In this document: piece after piece, positions 1 through 8,840 of the stretch
Layout of the letters: each line of letters starts with the position of its first letter
How positions within the stretch are numbered: the first letter of the stretch is position 1
Assembly (NCBI GenBank): GCA_000432595.1
Contig: HF996865.1
Coordinates: 1-64,000 of the forward strand
DNA length: 64,000 bases
Source: Clostridium sp. CAG:710
GTDB taxonomy: Bacteria; Bacillota_I; Bacilli_A; RF39; UBA660
Direction of reading: 5' to 3'
The notes under the pieces: generated by a model
The model's input: the letters and a program-made list of their open reading frames with translations, nothing else
Told to the model about the DNA's origin: nothing
The model's database searches: none
Program-made: the position numbers and the translations under genes

Positions 1-71
1 CCTACTCCCATTAACAATAATACAAAACAAAGGACTATAATCATTATACTTTTCTTCTTATTTCTCTTCAT
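1..71 (-). CDS. 5' end of a gene leaving the window; signal-peptide-like N-terminus
   Basis: A minus-strand ATG at 71 (an in-frame ATG also lies at 83) opens a frame that stays open to the window edge. It encodes MKRNKKKSIMIIVLCF followed by VLLLMGVG: a basic stretch and then a hydrophobic one, as in a signal peptide or an N-terminal membrane anchor. The product is therefore probably exported or surface-anchored, but nothing more can be said because only about 24 codons are present. No good Shine-Dalgarno site sits directly before either ATG. A GGGGGAGG at 118-125 is too far upstream to serve them well. Confidence 0.4.
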   Translation of the reverse strand, partial: MKRNKKKSIMIIVLCFVLLLMGV

Positions 72-271
72 AATAACACCCATACTGATTTTATTATTTA
101 CTACTATAACAAGTATACCTCCCCCATAGTGTTTTTTCAAGGCCTAGCAGCATCAGTTTACACAGTAAAATTTTTATTTATGTATAGTAATAAACTTAAA
201 GTAAATACGTAGGAGAGAAAAAATATGCAATTTAAACCATTAAGTATACGCCTATTGTTTTAACAAAAGTA

Positions 272-314
272 AAAAAGTTAATAGCACACATTTATATTGT
301 ACCATTAACTTTTT
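272..314 (-). terminator. Terminator after the ruvA-to-membrane-protein run
   Basis: An 11-bp perfect inverted repeat, AAAAAGTTAAT at 272-282 and ATTAACTTTTT at 304-314, lies just beyond the minus-strand stop at 348. On the minus strand the stem is followed by a run of T. It could also end a plus-strand transcript. The rest of 84-347 holds no recognised gene. Confidence 0.6.
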
Positions 315-347
315 ATTGAACATTTTTTAGATTCCTTTAATTCGTAA

Positions 348-656
348 TTATTTTCTTTTATGTATAAAATAATTTGTAACATATCCTAAGAATATAGCAA
401 ATATTATAACATATAACCACATTAATAATGTATAAACAAGTCCAGAAGAATATCTTCCTATTATTGCCGCAATCGACTCTGGTAAATATTTGCCAATTAA
501 ACTTTTTAATTCTGGAACAGTATTATTTTTTATAAAAGTCATTATTCTTAAAAATATATCGATAATTGCAAACGCATAAACAAAAGAAGAAAACTTTCTA
601 AAAAATACAACAACAACTATTAATAAAATTAAAACTATAGCTAAATCTATATACAT
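348..656 (-). CDS. Small membrane protein, unknown function
   Basis: About 102 residues with three predicted hydrophobic segments: one at the N-terminus (MYIDLAIVLILLIVVVV), a shorter one near residues 25-40, and one near 70-95, with a basic end (FIHKRK). The ATG at 656 is preferred over upstream GTG codons because AGGTGG (about 665-670) is then correctly spaced. It is the last gene of the minus-strand run and follows the metallo-hydrolase by about 40 bases. I do not recognise the family; the hydrophobic profile supports only an integral membrane protein. Confidence 0.6.
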   Translation of the reverse strand: MYIDLAIVLILLIVVVVFFRKFSSFVYAFAIIDIFLRIMTFIKNNTVPELKSLIGKYLPESIAAIIGRYSSGLVYTLLMWLYVIIFAIFLGYVTNYFIHKRK

Positions 657-694
657 AACTAACACCACCTACAATAACAATAATACCATAAATC

Positions 695-1228
695 TTATAC
701 TCTTTCAATCTTAAAATATTGATTACTACGTCTCTCATCATCTAAAGTAGTTGCTTCCCCATGTCCAGGATACACATTACAATTACTATACTCTTTTATA
801 CGAATTATACTATTAAGCATTTCATTTTCATCTCCGCCAGGCAAATCACATCTTCCGATATCACCCCTAAAAATAAAATCCCCTACAAACATCTTTTTAT
901 CTTCAAAAAAGTAATATGTAGTAGAATCAGCACTATGACCTGGAGTATAAATAACTTCAAACTTAAATTCTCCAATAGAATGAATTCCTTCGCTTAAATT
1001 ATTATGGTTATAAATACTAACACCATAATATTCACTTATATCCTTTAGAGCTCCTACATGATCAAAATGATTATGGGTAATTAATATTCCAATAACACAT
1101 CTTTTACCAACCACTTCTTTTATCTTATCAGCATTATCCCCAGGATCAATTATTAAAACATTATTATTTTTTTCTAAAATATAACAATTTTCCTTCAAGT
1201 ATCCAACTTTTACTATATCTAATTTCAT
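695..1228 (-). CDS. MBL-fold metallo-hydrolase, glyoxalase II-like
   Basis: This 177-residue protein carries the metallo-beta-lactamase zinc motifs: THNHFDHVG (HxHxDH), a second histidine in TPGHSADST, the bridging aspartate in FVGDFIFRGDIG, and the last histidine in YPGHGEAT. The stretch around GDIGRCDLPGGD resembles YcbL-type glyoxalase II-like enzymes, which hydrolyse thioesters such as S-lactoylglutathione in the cytosol. The physiological thiol substrate cannot be told from sequence. I chose the ATG at 1228 rather than one nine codons earlier because GGTGAG lies just before it. The upstream gene ends 30 bases away, so the two are probably co-transcribed. Confidence 0.85.
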   Translation of the reverse strand: MKLDIVKVGYLKENCYILEKNNNVLIIDPGDNADKIKEVVGKRCVIGILITHNHFDHVGALKDISEYYGVSIYNHNNLSEGIHSIGEFKFEVIYTPGHSADSTTYYFFEDKKMFVGDFIFRGDIGRCDLPGGDENEMLNSIIRIKEYSNCNVYPGHGEATTLDDERRSNQYFKIERV

Positions 1229-1258
1229 ATTCTCACCATAATAATTATATATCAATAA

Positions 1259-2467
1259 TTATTTGGTATCAAGATTTAGTAGTTTTCTTAAAGATTTTAC
1301 TTCATTATTTATTTTTTCATTTTCTGAAGTATTAAATATATAATCATATCTAAATAATGAAAAACCATCATATTTAGATTTAGTCCTACTATATTCTATC
1401 TGTCTTGAAATAATATTATCATCTTCAATCCATTCATTAGATCCACTCTTCGCATAAACGTCTTCCCGACCTATCTTATAAAATGCAAGTGCAGGTATTA
1501 GTTTTATATTATTGGCTTTAATTAAACTATTCCAAGTATCTAATGTCTCTTTAAATGGCTTAACTTGATTCTTAAATCCAAAATATAACTGAGGCATTAT
1601 ATAATCAACATATCCACTACTGCTCAAAATCTCTTCTATATTTAAAAAATGCTTTTTATAATTATTTTCTAAATTACCTTCTGGAGAAATTCCAAAAACC
1701 ACATCTTTTTTAACATCCTTGATCTTAGCATACACTCTTTTTATAAGAGTAGAAACATTATTATACCTATAATCTTCTAAAGATAATGTACCCCCCTTAC
1801 TAATATATTCATTATAATTATCTAAATCTATATCACTATCAGGATAAAAATAATCATCAAAATGTATGCCATCAACATTATAATTAGTAACTAACTCTTC
1901 TACTCCACTAACTATTAAATCATTAACCTTAGCACTTGCTGGATTATAAAATATCCCCTTATTATCAATTACCTTTACGGAATTAGTTCCCGCTAATTTA
2001 TATGCTGGATTACTCTTATCTAACTTAGAAAAATCAGTATTTGTTGATACTCTATAAGGATTAATCCAAGCATGAACATCTATCCCTCTTTTATGAGCCT
2101 CATCAATAATATATTTTAAAACATCATATTCTGGCTTTTTTCCATTATTAGTAACTGTATCCGAAATAGGATAAATATTTGATTCATATATAGCATCAGA
2201 AAAAGGTCTAACGTGTAAAATAATTGTATTAAAACCAAATTCATTCATATTATCTAATATCTTTTTAATATTATTTTGACTAGTAACAGTATCTTTATCC
2301 TTTATATATTTATTTAACTCAATATAAGATAAATATACAGCATGCATAGGATGCATTTCATTATTAACTCTTTCATCATTGATTTTTTCCTCTTCCTTCT
2401 TCTCAATCATAAAAAAAGAAAGTATAAAAAAAACTGTCACTAGAATATAAAATGAGATCTTTTTCAT
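1259..2467 (-). CDS. GHL10 (DUF187) family putative glycoside hydrolase, exported
   Basis: The 402-residue protein starts with a hydrophobic segment (FYILVTVFFILSFFMI, about residues 5-20) that acts as signal peptide or membrane anchor. The body matches the GHL10/DUF187 TIM-barrel family: the NTIILHVRPFSDAIY stretch near 80, GIDVHAWINPYRV near 145, DGIHFDDYFYP near 205, and YVDYIMPQLYFG near 290. The acidic pair in HFDDYFYP sits where related barrels carry catalytic residues. The natural substrate of this family is poorly defined; a cell-wall or glycan role fits the exported location. The start is supported by AGGTGAT just upstream. Confidence 0.8.
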   Translation of the reverse strand: MKKISFYILVTVFFILSFFMIEKKEEEKINDERVNNEMHPMHAVYLSYIELNKYIKDKDTVTSQNNIKKILDNMNEFGFNTIILHVRPFSDAIYESNIYPISDTVTNNGKKPEYDVLKYIIDEAHKRGIDVHAWINPYRVSTNTDFSKLDKSNPAYKLAGTNSVKVIDNKGIFYNPASAKVNDLIVSGVEELVTNYNVDGIHFDDYFYPDSDIDLDNYNEYISKGGTLSLEDYRYNNVSTLIKRVYAKIKDVKKDVVFGISPEGNLENNYKKHFLNIEEILSSSGYVDYIMPQLYFGFKNQVKPFKETLDTWNSLIKANNIKLIPALAFYKIGREDVYAKSGSNEWIEDDNIISRQIEYSRTKSKYDGFSLFRYDYIFNTSENEKINNEVKSLRKLLNLDTK

Positions 2468-2524
2468 ATAATCACCTAAATAATTATATGATATATTTCA
2501 TTATAATTCTTAGTAAACAGTTCC

Positions 2525-3565
2525 CTATTTATCTACATTATTTGTAATAAACATTGCATCTCCAAATGAGAAAAATCTATATTTATTTAAAACAGCTTCA
2601 TGGTATGCCTTCATTATATTATCTTTTCCAGCAAGAGCACTTACTAGCATAACAAGTGTTGACTTTGGAAGATGAAAATTAGTAATTAAATTATCTACTA
2701 TTTTAAATTTATATCCTGGATATATAAATATATCAGTAACTCCACTACACTCTTTTAATTCCCCAAATCTATTCATTACGGTCTCAAGCACACGAACACT
2801 AGTAGTTCCAACAACAACTATTTTATTTCCGGACTCTTTTGTCTTATTTATAATATCACAAGTCTCTTTAGAAATAGAATAATACTCAGTATGCATCTTA
2901 TGCTTAGTAACATCTTCAACATTAACAGGTCTAAAAGTACCAAGTCCAACATGTAATGTCAAATAAGCTATATTAACATTTTTATTTTTAATATCATTTA
3001 ATAACTCTTTAGTAAAATGAAGTCCCGCAGTAGGTGCCGCCGCACTACCAATATTTTTTGCATACACCGTTTGGTATCTCGATTGATCTTCAAGTTTTTC
3101 ATGAATATAAGGCGGAAGTGGCATAGTTCCTAACTTATCAAGAATCTCATATAGTATTCCATCATAACTAAGACTAAATACCCTAATACCTTCTTCTCCA
3201 ACACTACTGCATGTAGCCTTCAACATTCCATCTCCAAAACTTATAACAGTTCCAACCTTAACTCTTTTAGCCGGTCTTGTTAAACACTCCCAGTTATTAT
3301 CATCAATATTTTTCAAAAGAAGCAACTCAATTACTGCCCCAGTTTCTTCTTTTACACCAATAATTCTAGCTGGTATTACCTTTGTATCATTTAAAACTAA
3401 AGTATCTCCTGGATTTAAGTAATCTATAATATCAGAAAAAGTTTTATGGAAAATATTTCCATTTTGCTTATCTAAAACTAACATCCTAGAAGAATCTCTC
3501 TTTTTTAACGGAGTTTGAGCAATTAATTCTTCTGGTAAATAATAATCAAAATCATCTGTTTTCAT
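2525..3565 (-). CDS. queA: tRNA preQ1(34) S-adenosylmethionine ribosyltransferase-isomerase QueA
   Basis: QueA transfers and isomerises the ribosyl part of AdoMet onto preQ1 in tRNA, giving epoxyqueuosine. The 346-residue length is typical. Family landmarks are visible: the N-terminal [37 protein letters not shown], the conserved [13 protein letters not shown], and [18 protein letters not shown] near the C-terminus. GAGGTGTGTT precedes the ATG at 3565. It lies ten bases downstream of ruvB, the classical ruvAB-queA order. The enzyme of the following step, QueH, is encoded at 16017-16640. Confidence 0.97.
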   Translation of the reverse strand: MKTDDFDYYLPEELIAQTPLKKRDSSRMLVLDKQNGNIFHKTFSDIIDYLNPGDTLVLNDTKVIPARIIGVKEETGAVIELLLLKNIDDNNWECLTRPAKRVKVGTVISFGDGMLKATCSSVGEEGIRVFSLSYDGILYEILDKLGTMPLPPYIHEKLEDQSRYQTVYAKNIGSAAAPTAGLHFTKELLNDIKNKNVNIAYLTLHVGLGTFRPVNVEDVTKHKMHTEYYSISKETCDIINKTKESGNKIVVVGTTSVRVLETVMNRFGELKECSGVTDIFIYPGYKFKIVDNLITNFHLPKSTLVMLVSALAGKDNIMKAYHEAVLNKYRFFSFGDAMFITNNVDK

Positions 3566-3574
3566 AACACACCT

Positions 3575-4618
3575 CTACTTCTCTTCTCCCATATCAAGTT
3601 CAACTTGTACAAGTGTACCTCCCTTAGGATTAAGCCCTAAATGTTTATATCCCTTATCAGTAACTATTCTACCTCTAGGAGTTCTTTTTATATATCCATT
3701 CTGTAACAAGAATGGTTCATAAACATCCTCAATAGTGGTAACCTCTTCACCAATAACACTAGCAATTGATTCGATTCCTACCGGTCCACCATTAAATTTT
3801 TCTATTATTCCACGCAATAACTGATGGTCAGTTTCATCAAGCCCATCTTGATCAACTTTTAATCTACCTAAAGCTCTTTTAGTAATATCAAGCGTTATTA
3901 CTCCATCACCATCTACAAGTGCAAAATCCCTTACACGTTTAAAAAGTCTGTTTGCAATTCTTGGTGTACCTCTACTACGACTTGCAAGTTCCATAGCAGC
4001 ATCATCTTCAATTGGAACACCTAAAACTCTTGAAGTTCTTTTAACTATTTCCATCAATTCTTCATTTTCATAATATTTAAGCTTAGAAATTATTCCAAAC
4101 CTATCCCTTAATGGTCCGGTTAAATCACCCGCACGAGTAGTTGCTCCTACTAAAGTAAATGGTGGTAAATTAATTTTAATATTTTTACTATTACCATCAC
4201 CACCAACAATTATATCAAGAGTAAAATCTTCCATAGCTGGATATAATATTTCTTCAATATAAGAAGGCATTCTATGTATCTCATCAATAAATAATACGTT
4301 CCCCGGTTCTAGTGAAGAAAGTATCGCCGCCAAATCTCCAGACTTTTCAATACTAGGACCACTTGCAGTTTTAATAGAAGTACCCATCTCATTTGCGATT
4401 ATATAAGCAAGTGTTGTTTTTCCAAGTCCAGGAGGACCATATAATAAAACATGATCAAGTGTCTCGCCTCTCATCTTAGCAGCTTCTATAAAAACCTTAA
4501 TATTTTCTTTAACATCTTTCTGCCCAATATATTCACTTAAGAGTTCTGGTCTTATAGATTCTTCATTTACATCATCACCATCAATTTTCTCTTCACTAAG
4601 AATTTTTTCATCATCCAT
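3575..4618 (-). CDS. ruvB: Holliday junction branch migration helicase RuvB
   Basis: RuvB is the hexameric AAA+ motor that drives branch migration of Holliday junctions with RuvA. This 347-residue protein has the Walker [10 protein letters not shown] near 60, Walker B FIDEIHRM near 110, the sensor region GATTRAGDL, the arginine finger context PLRDRFG, and the C-terminal winged-helix domain ([21 protein letters not shown]). AGGAGGTTTTAGT precedes the ATG. Unlike the common arrangement, ruvA is not adjacent: a nucleotidase gene and tdk lie between them. All four read in one direction with short gaps or overlaps, so they are probably one operon. Confidence 0.97.
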   Translation of the reverse strand: MDDEKILSEEKIDGDDVNEESIRPELLSEYIGQKDVKENIKVFIEAAKMRGETLDHVLLYGPPGLGKTTLAYIIANEMGTSIKTASGPSIEKSGDLAAILSSLEPGNVLFIDEIHRMPSYIEEILYPAMEDFTLDIIVGGDGNSKNIKINLPPFTLVGATTRAGDLTGPLRDRFGIISKLKYYENEELMEIVKRTSRVLGVPIEDDAAMELASRSRGTPRIANRLFKRVRDFALVDGDGVITLDITKRALGRLKVDQDGLDETDHQLLRGIIEKFNGGPVGIESIASVIGEEVTTIEDVYEPFLLQNGYIKRTPRGRIVTDKGYKHLGLNPKGGTLVQVELDMGEEK

Positions 4619-4629
4619 ACTAAAACCTC

Positions 4630-5151
4630 CTATTTTAAAATATCTAAAACTTCACTCCAACTATCTATTCTAGTTCTATTATCACCCTTACCAAATAATA
4701 TTGGCTTAATAGAAGTATCAATTAATGAATCATAAACACTAACATTATCATCTATCATATAATCAATTCCTTCTTCTATGCAAATATCTTTTTTGTTTTC
4801 ATATCCAAATAATAATTTATCATATATAATACCATTTTTATTTAAATAATCAACAGTTAAATCATATATATTATCACTATATCTATTGCTTCTAGCAGTA
4901 ATTATATATATTGTATTCCCATCTTCTTTTAACTTTTTAATTGTATCAACGCAACCATCTTTTACAGTAAGAGAAGAAAATACTGGCTCTATATATTCTC
5001 TTAAAAATTTCTTATATTTATCAAATTCAGAAACAGTAAAATTAGAGTAATCTAGAGAAGTATCAACTGGAATTTCTAAGCTCTTCATACACTCATAAAT
5101 CTTCTCTGTTGTATTTGTTATAGTATCATCAATATCAATTCCTATTTTCAC
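4630..5151 (-). CDS. HAD-superfamily 5'-nucleotidase-like phosphatase (NT5C type)
   Basis: The 173-residue protein opens with the HAD nucleophile motif DIDDTITNT at residues 5-13, has the second motif TAR near 95-97, and ends the catalytic set with MIDDNVSVY. This layout matches the small NT5C/YqfW-like 5'(3')-deoxyribonucleotidases that dephosphorylate nucleoside monophosphates. The start is a GTG at 5151, since no ATG occurs before the nucleophile motif; GGGG sits about nine bases upstream. It overlaps the end of tdk by 17 bases, so it is translationally coupled to thymidine kinase. The pair suggests control of deoxynucleoside pools. Confidence 0.75.
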   Translation of the reverse strand: MKIGIDIDDTITNTTEKIYECMKSLEIPVDTSLDYSNFTVSEFDKYKKFLREYIEPVFSSLTVKDGCVDTIKKLKEDGNTIYIITARSNRYSDNIYDLTVDYLNKNGIIYDKLLFGYENKKDICIEEGIDYMIDDNVSVYDSLIDTSIKPILFGKGDNRTRIDSWSEVLDILK

Positions 5152-5758
5152 CTTGTATTTCCCCTTTAACTTTTTTAAAATTTATCTTTTTAACTTTTTT
5201 TAAGTAACATTCTCCACAAAGTGGAACATATTCTATATTACAAGTTCCATCTATTACAACTTCTTCTCCATTGGTTTCGAAAACACCATTTCTTTTTCTA
5301 CCAACATATCTTGCGATATTGCCACAAGAACAAAGTGTTGTTAACTCTTCTAATACATCAGCAAGTTCTAAAAGCCTTTTACTACCTTCAAAAGACTCAA
5401 GCATAAAATTTGTTCTAAGTCCATAACAAAGCACTGCTACATTCATTATTTTAGAAATCATCCAAAGTTCATCTACTTGAGAAGCTTTTAAAAACTGTGC
5501 CTCATCAACTAAAATTACATTAACATCTGATATAGATGATCCAATTTTTTTAATAACTGAATCTCCCTCAAATATTAAAAAGTCAACATCTCTTTCAAGA
5601 CCTATTCTAGAAGAAATTTTATTACCTGCTTTTGTATCAATTGCTGGTTTTAAAACCAAAACTTTATAACCATTTTCTTCATAATTATAAGCTGTTCTCA
5701 TTAAATCAATACTTTTACCAGAATTCATACTAGCATATTTAAAATGCATCTTTGCCAT
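5135..5758 (-). CDS. tdk: Thymidine kinase (type II)
   Basis: Phosphorylates thymidine with ATP in the salvage pathway. The 207-residue protein carries the P-loop MNSGKS at 11-16, the catalytic DEAQF at 85-89, and the C-terminal zinc-binding cysteines in CSCG and CGEC. This is the Tdk arrangement. The P-loop lacks the usual GPMFSGKS form (SMNSGKS instead), a mild variation. GAGGTTATT precedes the ATG at 5758. The gene follows ruvA by ten bases and overlaps the nucleotidase gene. Confidence 0.93.
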   Translation of the reverse strand: MAKMHFKYASMNSGKSIDLMRTAYNYEENGYKVLVLKPAIDTKAGNKISSRIGLERDVDFLIFEGDSVIKKIGSSISDVNVILVDEAQFLKASQVDELWMISKIMNVAVLCYGLRTNFMLESFEGSKRLLELADVLEELTTLCSCGNIARYVGRKRNGVFETNGEEVVIDGTCNIEYVPLCGECYLKKVKKINFKKVKGEIQGENRN

Positions 5759-5768
5759 AATAACCTCA

Positions 5769-6329
5769 CTATTTTAACAACAATTTTAAAGCTTCTTTTA
5801 CTTGATTCTCAATAGATAAATTAATATCCACTTTATTTATTACACTCTTAAATTCTTTTTCTTTATAACCCAAACCTTTTAATACTTCAATTAATTCCTC
5901 ATAAGAATTAGTATCAACTACCTCTCCAGTAGCTATAACTCCAAGTTTGCCTTTTAAATCAAGTATTATTTGTTTAGCAACCTTATCTCCTATTTTAGGA
6001 AATTTCTTTAAATAAAGAATATTTTCTCTTTCAATAGCGTCTACAACTCCCGCAACTGAACCAGTCGCAAGTATAGGTAGTGTCATCTTAGGTCCTAATC
6101 CTTTAACACTTATTAACTTTAAGAAAAGTTCTTTTTCTTCAATACTTTTAAACCCATATAATGATAACTCATCTTCTTTAACATTTTGAAAAACAAAAAC
6201 TTTATATTCGTTTCCCTCATGAAATGAATATGGGTTTGGTGTATATATCAAATAACCAATACCATTATTATCAAGTATTATTGCGTTTGATACTATATTA
6301 GTTACAATACCTTTTATATAATCATACAT
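5769..6329 (-). CDS. ruvA: Holliday junction branch migration protein RuvA
   Basis: RuvA binds four-way junctions as a tetramer and loads RuvB. The 186-residue protein has the N-terminal OB fold (MYDYIKGIVTNIVSNAIIL), the tandem helix-hairpin-helix segments (LISVKGLGPKMTLPIL near 95 and LKKFPKIGDKVAKQIILDLKGK near 125) and the C-terminal RuvB-binding three-helix domain (SYEELIEVLKGLGYKEKEF). AGGAGGATTTAAAT precedes the ATG. It is the first gene of the minus-strand run; the 140 bases between it and the serpin gene must hold the divergent promoters. Confidence 0.95.
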   Translation of the reverse strand: MYDYIKGIVTNIVSNAIILDNNGIGYLIYTPNPYSFHEGNEYKVFVFQNVKEDELSLYGFKSIEEKELFLKLISVKGLGPKMTLPILATGSVAGVVDAIERENILYLKKFPKIGDKVAKQIILDLKGKLGVIATGEVVDTNSYEELIEVLKGLGYKEKEFKSVINKVDINLSIENQVKEALKLLLK

Positions 6330-6381
6330 ATTTAAATCCTCCTAAATAATTATACAATAAATTACACAAAAGAAAAAGAGG

Positions 6382-6413
6382 TTGACACCATTTACAACAA
6401 TTATAATTATAAA
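6382..6413 (+). promoter_or_regulatory. Putative promoter of the serpin gene
   Basis: A perfect -35 hexamer TTGACA is at 6382-6387. An AT-rich block at 6402-6413 offers TATAAT (14-bp spacing) and TATAAA (20-bp spacing); neither gives the ideal 17 bp, so the exact -10 is unsure. Confidence 0.45.
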
Positions 6414-6469
6414 ATATTGCGGCTAACAAGTACATATGATTTAATATAATTATGAAAGGTATGGTGAAT

Positions 6470-8029
6470 ATGGAAAAAGAAAAACAAAACAAAAAGAGCA
6501 CAAAAATAATAATAGGAAGTGTTGTAGCCCTACTAATTATAGGCTGTGGAATTATATCTTACTTATATCTTAGTAAAAGTACAACAACAAAAACAAAAAA
6601 ATTATATTCTCCTTATGAATTATCAGGAAACAACTTAGAAAAGTTTGATCTTCAATTCTTAAAACTAGAAAATGAAGAAAAAAACAAAGCTTATAGTCCA
6701 CTATCTATAAAGTATGCATTAGAAATGCTTGCTGAAGGAGCTGATGGAAGTTCTAAAGAACAACTTGATAGTGTTATCGGAAAATATAAAGCAAGAAAAT
6801 ATGAAAATAATAAAAATATGTCACTAGCAAATGCAATCTTTATAAAAAATGATTATAAAGATAAAATTAAAAGTGATTATGTAAATGCTTTAAAAAGTAA
6901 GTATAATGCAGAAATAGTTTATGATAATTTTAAAGATGCTAAAGCATTAAACAATTGGGTAAGTGACAAAACACTTAAATTAATAAAAGGAATAGTAGAT
7001 GATGATACAATTAGAGAAAAAAATTTCTCACTTGTAAATGCACTAGCTATTGATATGGAATGGATAAAAAAAATCCAATCTGAAGAGGATGGCATATATG
7101 TAGACTACTTTGGTGAAAGTTATAATTTTGTTATTCAACCACTTGAACTTGCGGGATATACAAACACAAAATTTAACAATAATAAAATCTCTGCAAAATC
7201 AGCACAGATAGGCGCAGTAGCAAATAAATATGATATTGTTAAAACACTAGGCGAAGATAAGATAAGAAAAACTGTTGGTGAAGCATATCAAGAATATTTA
7301 AAAGGAGAAATATGTGAAGATGAAGAAAAAGATGTAAATAAGTTTCTTGATAATTATATTGAAAATATAAATTCAAACTATAAAAGCATTTCTAGTTCTA
7401 CAGATTTTAGTTTCTATGATGATGATAATGTAAAAGTATTCGCAAAAGATTTAAAAACATATAATGGAATTACTATGCAGTATGTTGGAATTATGCCAAA
7501 GCAAAATAATCTTAAAGATTATATCAAATCAGTTGATGCAAAAGATATAAATAATATAATTAATAATTTAAAAGGAATTGAATTATCTGATTTTGAAGAA
7601 GGAACAATTACAGAAATATATGGAACTATTCCAATGTTCAAATTCGATTATACTCTAAATTTAAAAGAAGATTTACAATCTTTAGGTATTAAAGATGTAT
7701 TTAATGAAAAGAAAGCTAATTTATCTAAATTAACAAAAGAAAAAGGAATATTCATAGATAATATAGCACATAAAGCAAACATAGAATTCTCTAACGATGG
7801 TATTAAAGCAGGAGCTGTAACTGAAGTAGGACCTGCTGGTGCAACATCATGTGAATTTAGGTATGATTTCCCAGTTCCTGTTAAAAAGATTGATTTAACA
7901 TTTAATAATCCTTATTTATTCTTAATAAGAGATAAATCTACTGGTGAAGTATGGTTTACCGGTACAGTATATGAACCAATTGAATACACAGAAACCGATG
8001 GAATACTTGATAATGCAGAAGATGAATAA
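6470..8029 (+). CDS. Membrane-anchored serpin (serine/cysteine protease inhibitor)
   Basis: Serpins trap proteases with a bait loop. The 519-residue protein has a basic N-terminus, a hydrophobic anchor at about 14-34 (IIIGSVVALLIIGCG; the IIGC could also be a lipobox), then the serpin core: AYSPLSIKYALEMLAEGADG (about 74-93), LANAIF, and the hinge and loop region DGIKAGAVTEVGPAGAT (about 443-459), ending in NPYLFLIRDKSTGEVWFTGTV. An acidic Cys-containing insert lies about 200-310. The ATG at 6470 is chosen because GGTG lies just before it; an in-frame ATG at 6452 has no such site. It is the only plus-strand gene in the first 19 kb. It probably protects the cell surface from host or competitor proteases. 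Confidence 0.9.
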   Translation: MEKEKQNKKSTKIIIGSVVALLIIGCGIISYLYLSKSTTTKTKKLYSPYELSGNNLEKFDLQFLKLENEEKNKAYSPLSIKYALEMLAEGADGSSKEQLDSVIGKYKARKYENNKNMSLANAIFIKNDYKDKIKSDYVNALKSKYNAEIVYDNFKDAKALNNWVSDKTLKLIKGIVDDDTIREKNFSLVNALAIDMEWIKKIQSEEDGIYVDYFGESYNFVIQPLELAGYTNTKFNNNKISAKSAQIGAVANKYDIVKTLGEDKIRKTVGEAYQEYLKGEICEDEEKDVNKFLDNYIENINSNYKSISSSTDFSFYDDDNVKVFAKDLKTYNGITMQYVGIMPKQNNLKDYIKSVDAKDINNIINNLKGIELSDFEEGTITEIYGTIPMFKFDYTLNLKEDLQSLGIKDVFNEKKANLSKLTKEKGIFIDNIAHKANIEFSNDGIKAGAVTEVGPAGATSCEFRYDFPVPVKKIDLTFNNPYLFLIRDKSTGEVWFTGTVYEPIEYTETDGILDNAEDE

Positions 8030-8046
8030 AAAGTAAACATTATTAT

Positions 8047-8071
8047 AAAACCCTATCAATGATAGGGTTTT
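8047..8071. terminator. Bidirectional terminator between convergent genes
   Basis: An 11-bp perfect stem, AAAACCCTATC at 8047-8057 and GATAGGGTTTT at 8061-8071, encloses a three-base loop between the serpin stop (8029) and the minus-strand stop at 8091. A/T runs on both sides allow it to work in both directions. Confidence 0.85.
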
Positions 8072-8090
8072 AATTTATCTTATAATACTT

Positions 8091-8822
8091 TTATAATTTT
8101 TCTATACTATAAAAATAATAACTTCCATTATCTGTTTTAAATTTTATTCGGTAATGATCCTGATCATAACCTTCCCCTGCTGGATAGTTAAGTTCAATAT
8201 TAAGTATCGCAAACATATCATCATTTTTAAAACTTATAAGTTTAGCAAATTCTTGATAAGTAGTATTAGAGTATTTAAAAACAACAATATCCTTATTTTC
8301 AAAGTAATAATATGGAACAACTTTTTCTGTATTATTTTCTATATCAAGTGTATAATTTGGTCCAAAAATAAGCTTTGAAGTAGCTAATATATCATCTACT
8401 GAAGCATAATAATTAAAACATTCACTACCCTCTACAGATTTACTAGACAAGAAACCATTTTGTAAAAGTTCATCTTCTAAATCTGTTGAACAAACCTTAT
8501 TTAATTTGTTACTATCAATATTAGAAAATACTATTGCTAGTTTTTGTTCAAGCGTCATGTCATCCAATAGTAATTCACCCTTTTTAGTTGGATATGAATA
8601 ACTAGGGGCAGGATCACTTATTATTCTTTCAAATAATTTTGTAGCCTCTAACTTAGTAAATTCTTTCTTTTCTACACTTGCATTGTTATTATTTGAATTA
8701 ACAACATTTGGCTTCTTTTCTTTGACCTTAGTATAAATTGTATAAAATACAAATACACATATAGCAACTAAAAGAAGTGAAAATATCAATTTTGTAATAC
8801 TTATTCCTTTCTTTTGTTCCAT
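8091..8822 (-). CDS. Membrane-anchored extracytoplasmic protein, unknown function
   Basis: The 243-residue product has a short basic cytoplasmic start, one hydrophobic segment at about 12-31 (LIFSLLLVAICVFVFYTIY), an Asn-rich linker (NSNNNN) and a soluble domain of about 190 residues. That domain has two cysteines (KVCSTD, SECFNYY) that could pair outside the cell, and a C-terminal beta-rich part. I do not recognise the family. AAAGGAGTAATTT supports the ATG. It lies 18 bases after the pyrophosphatase gene and may be co-transcribed with it. Confidence 0.6.
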   Translation of the reverse strand: MEQKKGISITKLIFSLLLVAICVFVFYTIYTKVKEKKPNVVNSNNNNASVEKKEFTKLEATKLFERIISDPAPSYSYPTKKGELLLDDMTLEQKLAIVFSNIDSNKLNKVCSTDLEDELLQNGFLSSKSVEGSECFNYYASVDDILATSKLIFGPNYTLDIENNTEKVVPYYYFENKDIVVFKYSNTTYQEFAKLISFKNDDMFAILNIELNYPAGEGYDQDHYRIKFKTDNGSYYFYSIEKL

Positions 8823-8840
8823 AAATTACTCCTTTCTAGA

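Noticed and set aside
225..263. A 12-codon plus-strand ORF preceded by TAGGAGAGAAAAAAT
   Set aside because: Good ribosome-site-like sequence but only 12 codons and nothing follows it except a terminator; it could be chance in AT-rich DNA.
5221..5406. Plus-strand His/Leu-rich frame over tdk
   Set aside because: Antisense shadow of thymidine kinase.
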